From NCBI GenBank assembly GCA_016218765.1, contig JACRCZ010000004.1:1-51027 (forward strand): a stretch of DNA of 51,027 nucleotides, read 5' to 3'. The position numbers and the translations under genes were made by a program. Below are positions 45,818 through 51,027 of the stretch, in pieces. Below the pieces are notes generated by a model that worked only from the letters and a program-made list of their open reading frames with translations, did no database searches and was not told the origin of the DNA. This stretch comes from Deltaproteobacteria bacterium. GTDB lineage: Bacteria > Myxococcota_A > Polyangia > DRWM01 > JAAZOP01. How positions within the stretch are numbered: the first letter of the stretch is position 1; each line of letters opens with the position of its first letter.

Positions 45818-48259
45818 ATGCGCACGACGAAGCGGTGGCTCGGGGAAGCTCTCTGCCTGGCGCTCCTCGGCTGTCCCGACAACGGGGCGGGTCCGGACGC
45901 GGACGCGGACGGTGACGCCGCAAGGGATGTCGACGTTCCGACGGACGGCGACGCCGGCGGCGACTCGGACGCGGAGGCCGAAGCCGACGGCGGTCCGCCG
46001 CCGGTCGCTCCGGACTCCGAGCCGGAGGAGGTGGCGGTCACGGAGTGGATGGTCGCGCTGATCTCGGCGTCCGGGGACGACCCGATCGAGCGCGCGATCG
46101 AGGATGGGACGCTGGCCTATCCGGCGGCGGGCGACGACCCCGTGCTCGGCGTCTCCTGGAGCCGGCGCACGCCGCGGCCGGACGGCGCGATCGGAGGCTG
46201 GTCCGGCGACATCCTCATCTACGCGGTCGCGCGGGTCTCCGTCGAGCCCGGGCAGCGTCTCTTGGCCCGGGTCGAGCGCGCGTTCGCGGTGTTCGCCAAC
46301 GGCGTCAAGCAGCCCGCCGACGTCTACGGCTCCGGCAAGACGCTCGTTCCGCTGCGCACCGTTCCGGGCGAGAACCTGATCGTGGTCCAGGCCTATCCGG
46401 CGGGGGCCGCCGTCCTGTGCCGGCTCTTCCGGACGCCGGACGAGGCCCGGCTGAACGACCTCGACCTCACCCCGCCCGACTTCGTGGCCGGCGAGACGGC
46501 CGAGCTGCCCCTGGGGGTCGCGCTGGTCCACCTCGCGGAGACGCCGGCGGCAGAGGTCGAGGCCCGCGTCGTGGAATCCGACGACTTCGCCGAGTCCTCG
46601 ATCGTCGTTCCCGGAATCCCGGGCGGCGCCGTCACGCAGCTCGCCTTCCTCCTGCGGCCGAAGGCCGCCTTCCCGACCGCGGGCGCGACGGTCCCCGTGC
46701 GGCTGCACGTGGAGTCCCCGTCGTGGAGCTGGGCGTACGAGCGGGAGGTCGAGGTGGGGGTGGTGGCGCCGGAAGCGGTGCGGCGGCGCACCTTCGTGTC
46801 GCCCGACGACGGCTCCGTGCAGTACTACGGCGTGCTTCCGCCGTCGTCGTACGACCCCGCGAGCGACTACGCCCTGGTGCTGTCGACGCACGGCGCGGGT
46901 GTCGAGGCGAGCGGGCAGGCGGCGGCGTACTCGGCGCGCGACTGGAACTTCCTCGTGGCGCCGACCAACCGCCGTCCCTTCGGCTTCGACTGGGAGGAGT
47001 GGGGCCGCAAGAACGCGCTGTTCGCGCTGGACGACGCGACGGCCGCGTTCCCGATCGACCCGACACGCGTGTACCTCACGGGGCACTCCATGGGCGGCCA
47101 CGGCGCCTGGCACCTGGCCGTCACGACCCCGGGCCGCTTCGCCACGACCGGGCCCAGCGCCGGCTGGTCGTCGTTCTACAGCTACACCGGCGCGACCCGC
47201 CCGGCCGGGACGATCGGCCGCGCGCGCGCACACAGCGACACGAACGTCTACCTGGGCAACCTCGCGCGGCGGGGCGTGTACATCATCCACGGCAGCGCGG
47301 ACGACAACGTCCCCGTCCGGGAGGGGCGGGACATGTACGCCGCGGTGCAGGCGGTGACGACCGACGTCGTGTACCACGAGGAGCCCGGCGCCGGGCACTG
47401 GTGGGACGGCGACGCGGCGCCGGGCGCCGACTGCGTCGACTGGCCGCCGCTCTTCGACTTCATGCAGGCCCACACCCTCGACCCGCTCGAGCTGGACTTC
47501 GACTTCCTCAGCCCCTCGCCCGCCTACAGCCCGGTCCACTCGTTCGTCACGATCCACTCGGCGGTGACTCCGCTCGCGGACGTCCGGGTCGTCTCGGCGC
47601 AGGTCGGCGACACCGTCGAGCTGACGACGACCAACGTGCGCAGCCTGGAGCTGGACGGCACGGCGTTGCGCGGCCGCGGGATCGTCGCCGCCGTGGTCGA
47701 CGGCGATCGGCACGACCTGGCGGACGAGCCGTTGTTCGTGGGACCGGCGACGGGCAAGCGCGCGGACGTCTACGGGACGTTCAACCAGGCGTTCCACCGA
47801 CCGTTCTGCTTCGTGCACCCCGACGAGGACGGGACGGCGTCGCAGGTCGCGGCGTACCTCGCGTCGTACTGGTCGATCTACGGCAACGGCCACGCCTGCG
47901 CGGTGCCACTGGGCCGCCTCACGGACGAGCTGCGGGACTTGTACAACCTGGTGTACGTCGGCCTGCCGCAGGATGCGATCGCGGACCTCGGCGCGCCGGT
48001 CTCCTGGGACGCCGCGTCGGTGACCGTGGGCGGACGGGACTTCGCGGGCGCGAGCCTGATCGTCGTGTTCCCCGAGCGCGGGCACCTCTCGGCGGCGATG
48101 GTCGCGCCCGCGGGCGGCGAGTGGAGCCTGTTCGGCATCGTGCCCTTCTCTTCCCGCGGGGGCCTCCCCGACTACCTCGTGTGGCGCGACGGCTCGCGCG
48201 TGCTGGCCGGCTTCTTCGACGCCGACTGGGGCTACGACGCGTCCTTGGCCGATCCTTGA
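45818..48259 (+). CDS. Secreted alpha/beta-hydrolase (esterase/peptidase-like) lipoprotein
   Basis: The 813-residue protein has a lipoprotein signal (LALLGCPD) and an Asp/Ala linker (about 25-65). An N-terminal beta region of about 270 residues leads to an alpha/beta-hydrolase domain (about 325-560): YYGVLPPSSYDP, LSTHGAGVEASG, the nucleophile elbow GHSMGGHG (Ser424), HGSADDNVP (Asp495 or 496) and GAGHWW (His527). This is a prolyl-oligopeptidase/PHB-depolymerase-type fold. A C-terminal beta part of about 240 residues follows. It probably hydrolyses an ester or amide outside the cell; the substrate is unknown. The predicted promoter is only six bases before the ATG. Confidence 0.88.
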   Translation: MRTTKRWLGEALCLALLGCPDNGAGPDADADGDAARDVDVPTDGDAGGDSDAEAEADGGPPPVAPDSEPEEVAVTEWMVALISASGDDPIERAIEDGTLAYPAAGDDPVLGVSWSRRTPRPDGAIGGWSGDILIYAVARVSVEPGQRLLARVERAFAVFANGVKQPADVYGSGKTLVPLRTVPGENLIVVQAYPAGAAVLCRLFRTPDEARLNDLDLTPPDFVAGETAELPLGVALVHLAETPAAEVEARVVESDDFAESSIVVPGIPGGAVTQLAFLLRPKAAFPTAGATVPVRLHVESPSWSWAYEREVEVGVVAPEAVRRRTFVSPDDGSVQYYGVLPPSSYDPASDYALVLSTHGAGVEASGQAAAYSARDWNFLVAPTNRRPFGFDWEEWGRKNALFALDDATAAFPIDPTRVYLTGHSMGGHGAWHLAVTTPGRFATTGPSAGWSSFYSYTGATRPAGTIGRARAHSDTNVYLGNLARRGVYIIHGSADDNVPVREGRDMYAAVQAVTTDVVYHEEPGAGHWWDGDAAPGADCVDWPPLFDFMQAHTLDPLELDFDFLSPSPAYSPVHSFVTIHSAVTPLADVRVVSAQVGDTVELTTTNVRSLELDGTALRGRGIVAAVVDGDRHDLADEPLFVGPATGKRADVYGTFNQAFHRPFCFVHPDEDGTASQVAAYLASYWSIYGNGHACAVPLGRLTDELRDLYNLVYVGLPQDAIADLGAPVSWDAASVTVGGRDFAGASLIVVFPERGHLSAAMVAPAGGEWSLFGIVPFSSRGGLPDYLVWRDGSRVLAGFFDADWGYDASLADP

Positions 48260-48271
48260 TCCCCGGGACCC

Positions 48272-48300
48272 TTCCCTCCGGCCTGCACTGCAGCTAAGGT
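48272..48300 (+). promoter_or_regulatory. Putative promoter of the M24 peptidase gene
   Basis: TTCCCT (48272-48277), a 17-base spacer, TAAGGT (48295-48300), 46 bases before ATG 48347, which has a GGAGGGAG ribosome binding site. Confidence 0.4.
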
Positions 48301-48346
48301 ACGAGCGGCGCCCCGGGGGAGGGCGCGGAGCGGAGGGAGAGCGACG

Positions 48347-49549
48347 ATGGGCATCGGCGACCCGATGGTGGACGAGAAGCTGGCGCAGGTTCCGTCGATC
48401 CTGAAGGACCTGGGCATCGACGCCTGGCTGATCTTCGCGCGCGAGAGCGCCACCCTGCACGATCCCTGCTTCGACCTGGCCGTCGGCCCCAACGTCACGT
48501 GGCAGTCGGCGTTCCTGGTTACGGCCGGCGGCGACCGCGTCGCCATCGTCGGGAGCCTGGACAAGCCCAACCAGGAGCTGCACGGACACTACCGGGAGGT
48601 CGTCGGCTACGTGGGCGGCATCACGGAGGACCTCGGCAAGGTCCTGCGGCGGCTCGACCCGCGGCGGATCGCGATCAACTACTCCGTCGACGACACGATC
48701 TCCGACGGGCTCACCCACGGCATGTACCTCACCCTGGTCAAGGCGCTCGCCGGCACGCCGTACGCGGAGCGCCTGGAGTCGAGCGAGACGATCGTCTCGG
48801 CGCTGCGGGGCCGCAAGTCGGCCACGGAGCGGGGGCGCATCCGAGCCGCGTGCGAGGACACGCTCGGGATCTTCGACCGCCTGACGAAGCGCCTGCACGC
48901 CGGGCTGACGGAGAAGCAGGTCGGCGCGATGATCCGCGAGGAGATGGCCAAGGTGCCCGGCCTCGGCCTCGCGTGGGAGCCCGAGCACTGTCCGGGGGTC
49001 TTCACCGGCCCGGAGTCGGCCGGGGCGCACGCCGGCCCGACCGAGCGCGAGATCCGGCCCGGCCACATCATGAACGTGGACTTCGGCGTGCGGAAGAACG
49101 ACTACTGCTCGGACCTGCAGCGCACCTGGTACTTCCTCCGTCCCGGCGAGACCGCGGCGCCGGAAGCCGTGCAGCGCGGCTTCGAGACCATCCTGGAGTC
49201 GATCCGCGCCGCGGCCCGCTTCCTCAGGCCGGGCGTCAAGGGCGGCGACGTCGACGCCGTGGCGCGCTCGTACATCACGGGCCGCGGCTACCCCGAGTAT
49301 CCCCACGCGCTGGGACACCAGATCGGCCGCACGGCGCACGACGGCGCCGGTCTCCTCTGCCCGCGCTGGGAGCGCTACGGTCGTCTGCCGGAGCTGCCCG
49401 TCGAGGCCGGGCAGTGCTATACGCTGGAACCGCGGCTGCCCGTCGAAGGCCACGGCATCGCGACGTGCGAGGACATCGTCGCCGTCGAGCCGGACGGAGT
49501 CGAGTGGCTCTCGCGTCCCCAGGAGCGCCTGTACGTCGTCGGTCCGTGA
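48347..49549 (+). CDS. M24-family metallopeptidase (Xaa-Pro aminopeptidase-like)
   Basis: A 400-residue protein with an N-terminal creatinase-like domain (about 1-150) and a pita-bread catalytic domain. Metal ligands appear as Asp245 (NVDFGV), Asp256 (YCSDLQRTW), His324 (ALGHQIGR), a Glu in YTLEPRL and a Glu in CEDIVAVE. The preceding His in GGAHAGPTE is also typical. It should remove N-terminal residues before proline or cleave a related substrate in the cytoplasm; there is no signal peptide. It converges with the pterin dehydratase gene. Confidence 0.93.
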   Translation: MGIGDPMVDEKLAQVPSILKDLGIDAWLIFARESATLHDPCFDLAVGPNVTWQSAFLVTAGGDRVAIVGSLDKPNQELHGHYREVVGYVGGITEDLGKVLRRLDPRRIAINYSVDDTISDGLTHGMYLTLVKALAGTPYAERLESSETIVSALRGRKSATERGRIRAACEDTLGIFDRLTKRLHAGLTEKQVGAMIREEMAKVPGLGLAWEPEHCPGVFTGPESAGAHAGPTEREIRPGHIMNVDFGVRKNDYCSDLQRTWYFLRPGETAAPEAVQRGFETILESIRAAARFLRPGVKGGDVDAVARSYITGRGYPEYPHALGHQIGRTAHDGAGLLCPRWERYGRLPELPVEAGQCYTLEPRLPVEGHGIATCEDIVAVEPDGVEWLSRPQERLYVVGP

Positions 49550-49603
49550 GACGATCCCGCGGGCCCGGCGGCCCGGCGCGGACCGGCGTCGCCCGCACCG
49601 CCC

Positions 49604-49939
49604 CTACTTCCGCTCGAAAGCGTCGGTCACCTTCGCCGCCATGATGAAGTCGTTCTCGTGCAGCCCGCCGATCTTGTGCGTCCAGAACGTCACCGTCGAG
49701 TAGCCCCAGCCGAAGGCGATGTCCGGGTGGTGGCCCTCCTGCTCGGCCAGCTCCCCGACGCGCCCGACGAAGGACATCGCCGCGGCGAAATCGCGGAACG
49801 TGAACTTGCGGCTGATCTTCCTCGCATCCGTGGACAGCTCCCACCCCGGCGTCTCCTCCAGCAGCTTCACCGCCTGCTCGCGCTCCATCGGCGGGGCGCC
49901 TCGAGTGCACGGCACGCACTTCCTGGCTGCGAGACCCAT
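49604..49939 (-). CDS. phhB: Pterin-4a-carbinolamine dehydratase
   Basis: A 111-residue protein of the PCD/DCoH family: LLEETPGWELS, KISRKFTFRDFAAAMSFVGRVGELAEQEGHHPDI with the catalytic His pair, the YSTVTFWTHKIGGLHENDF strand and a C-terminal AAKVTD helix. It dehydrates the 4a-hydroxypterin made by aromatic amino acid hydroxylases. No phenylalanine hydroxylase gene is in the window; in many bacteria the protein is linked to molybdopterin or folate metabolism instead. The start at 49939 (MGLAARKCVPC) is preferred because it has a perfect AGGAGG about eight bases upstream and the family's usual Cys-rich N-terminus; ATG 49888 is less likely. Confidence 0.93.
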   Translation of the reverse strand: MGLAARKCVPCTRGAPPMEREQAVKLLEETPGWELSTDARKISRKFTFRDFAAAMSFVGRVGELAEQEGHHPDIAFGWGYSTVTFWTHKIGGLHENDFIMAAKVTDAFERK

Positions 49940-50029
49940 GGCGATACCTCCTCTCCGCCGCCCGCTTGTCGCCACGCGGGCGGGTCCCGATGGATTAACC
50001 ACGACGGCGGGGAAGGCAAAAGGGAAGGG

Positions 50030-50075
50030 AGCTGGTTGTCGGTGGGTCGTCCGGGCCTGGTCGTTGATCCGGAGC
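50030..50075. repeat. Intergenic repeat with partial similarity to 431-471
   Basis: GGTTGTCGGTGGGTCGTCCGGG lies in the 160-base gap between the pterin dehydratase and the next minus-strand gene. As reverse complement it resembles the GGCCCACCAACAACTCGACC part of the repeat after the toxin gene (CCCACC and CAAC blocks in the same order). The match is partial and judged by eye. Confidence 0.25.
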
Positions 50076-50099
50076 GACGGAGAACCGGCAGGGTGCGGG

Positions 50100-51027
50100 C
50101 TAGTCGGTGCGGAGGATCACGACCAGAGGCCGGTGGTCGGAGACCCAGCCGCCGGTCGGTGCGTCGAGGAACCGCAGGTCCTCGACGGCGACGCGCCCGG
50201 CCGGGCGCAGGAACGCGCGGTCGATGATCGTCCGGTAGCGCCCGGCCCCGGCCGCCGCCGCGGCCGGGAACCGCGACAGCAGGTCTTCGTCCCCCGCCTC
50301 CGCCAGGATGTCGTCGGTGCGGTCGTAGCCGGTCCTGGCCGGGTCGGCCGGATCGACGTTGAAGTCCCCGACGACGAGATACGCCGGACCGGGAAGGGAC
50401 TCCTGCCGCTGCCGCAGGCCCCAGGCCACGGCCATCCGCTTCGCCGCGTTGCCGCAGTCGCGCGCACCCGACGCTCCGACGCTCGACTTGAGGTGCACGG
50501 CCGCGATGCGCAGCGCGACGCCCTCCGGGGCGAACTCCAGCACGCCGCGCTGGCCCATCCCGCGTCCGGGATCGAGCTGCGCGACCGAGCCGGGAACGCG
50601 GGACGCGACGGCCACGTTCTGCGGGTGCGGCTCGCGCGCCCAGTCTCCCGCCCAGCAGGTCCAGGACGACGCCGGGTCGGCCTCGTGCGCGACGGCGCAC
50701 GCGAGCCCGGCGTTCTCCACCTCCTGGAAGACGAACACGTCGGTGCCGAGGCCGGACAGCGGCGCGGACAGCGCGGCCACCCGCCTGTCCGCGTGCGCCT
50801 CGTCCAGGCTCTTCCACTCCGGGTGGTCCTCCCGTCCCAGGTACGAATCCCCGTCCCGCCCGTCGTACAGCTCCCAGAGGTTGTACGAGACGACGACCAG
50901 ACGGTCGTCGTCCGCCCTCGCGCTGTCCGGTCCCTCCGCCGATGCCTCGTCCTGGGCCGCGCGCTCCTTGAAGCCCGGTCCCGGGTCCCAGACGGGACAC
51001 ACGTCGTCCGCGGCCGCGGCCCCCGGC
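50100..51027 (-). CDS. Endonuclease/exonuclease/phosphatase-family protein (5' part outside the window)
   Basis: About 309 residues are visible and the frame stays open to the right edge, so the N-terminus, perhaps with a signal peptide, is missing. EEP-fold motifs seen in order are VVVSYNLWEL (Asn), VFVFQEVEN (metal Glu), AAVHLKSS, VVGDFNVDP (Asp and Asn) and the closing GWVSDHRPL (Asp-His). This is the DNase I-like superfamily, which includes nucleases, phospholipases and phosphatases; substrate class cannot be chosen. A GTG at 51002 is unlikely to be the start because reading continues in frame upstream of it. Confidence 0.85.
   Translation of the reverse strand, partial: PGAAAADDVCPVWDPGPGFKERAAQDEASAEGPDSARADDDRLVVVSYNLWELYDGRDGDSYLGREDHPEWKSLDEAHADRRVAALSAPLSGLGTDVFVFQEVENAGLACAVAHEADPASSWTCWAGDWAREPHPQNVAVASRVPGSVAQLDPGRGMGQRGVLEFAPEGVALRIAAVHLKSSVGASGARDCGNAAKRMAVAWGLRQRQESLPGPAYLVVGDFNVDPADPARTGYDRTDDILAEAGDEDLLSRFPAAAAAGAGRYRTIIDRAFLRPAGRVAVEDLRFLDAPTGGWVSDHRPLVVILRTD

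Noticed and set aside
45740..49453. A 1237-codon open frame on the minus strand
   Set aside because: It runs antisense through the esterase and M24 genes. Long antisense frames are expected in GC-rich coding DNA, and its translation is Arg/Ala/Val-rich without family motifs.

Overview
The window is a GC-rich (about 70%) bacterial chromosome segment, densely coded on both strands. No gap between genes exceeds 300 bases, and I saw no tRNA, rRNA, CRISPR array, insertion sequence or prophage. Many genes encode secreted lipoproteins whose signal peptide and lipobox Cys are followed by an Asp/Ala-rich linker. Together with Ser/Thr protein kinases, an IgGFc-binding-domain lipoprotein, zinc-ribbon membrane proteins and a metX-metW pair, this suggests an uncultured Myxococcota or related former deltaproteobacterium. 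A tungsten-type aldehyde oxidoreductase and a 2-hydroxyacyl-CoA dehydratase set with its activator ATPase point to an anaerobic or fermentative life. The taxonomic call is inference.

Layout. 1-424: end of a toxin-antitoxin pair with a MazF/PemK toxin. 587-6146: five-gene operon in which the N-terminal domain of an aldehyde ferredoxin oxidoreductase (AOR) is one gene and its remaining domains are fused to a HydA/NuoG-like iron-sulfur module in another; NuoE-like and NuoF-like genes lie between them and a MoaD/ThiS-like carrier follows. 6237-8421: a lipoprotein and a VOC-SRPBCC fusion. 8614-10382: AAA ATPase plus TOPRIM-like protein, a candidate two-gene defence system. 10511-20649: lipoproteins, DHH phosphoesterase, M28 peptidase, zinc-ribbon membrane protein and quinone oxidoreductase. 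20863-23971: two HgdB-type subunits and their activator, then convergent ddl. 25232-29963: orphan amino-acid binding lipoprotein, membrane proteins, beta-barrel protein and the IgGFc-type lipoprotein with a companion. 30233-32259: a lipoprotein with seven Tyr-Gly-Pro motifs directly followed by a radical SAM/SPASM enzyme, resembling a precursor-maturase pair. 32265-38882: polysaccharide deacetylase-like lipoprotein, zinc-ribbon membrane protein, 5'-nucleotidase, metW and metX. 39078-43728: alkaline-phosphatase-superfamily hydrolase, Ser/Thr kinase, and a transmembrane Ser/Thr kinase with an outer amino-acid-binding-type sensor. 43896-49549: VWA lipoprotein, esterase lipoprotein, M24 peptidase. 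49604-51027: pterin carbinolamine dehydratase and the end of an endonuclease/exonuclease/phosphatase-family protein.

How genes may work together. The AOR operon looks like the electron-bifurcating hydrogenase HydABC with the hydrogenase domain replaced by a tungstopterin catalytic domain, so it may oxidise aldehydes with NAD+ and possibly ferredoxin; the carrier protein would help supply the cofactor. The HgdB-type proteins and activator form an ATP-driven radical dehydratase or reductase. Several genes seem to be read from sigma-70-like promoters placed 6-8 bases before the ATG, which would give leaderless messages.
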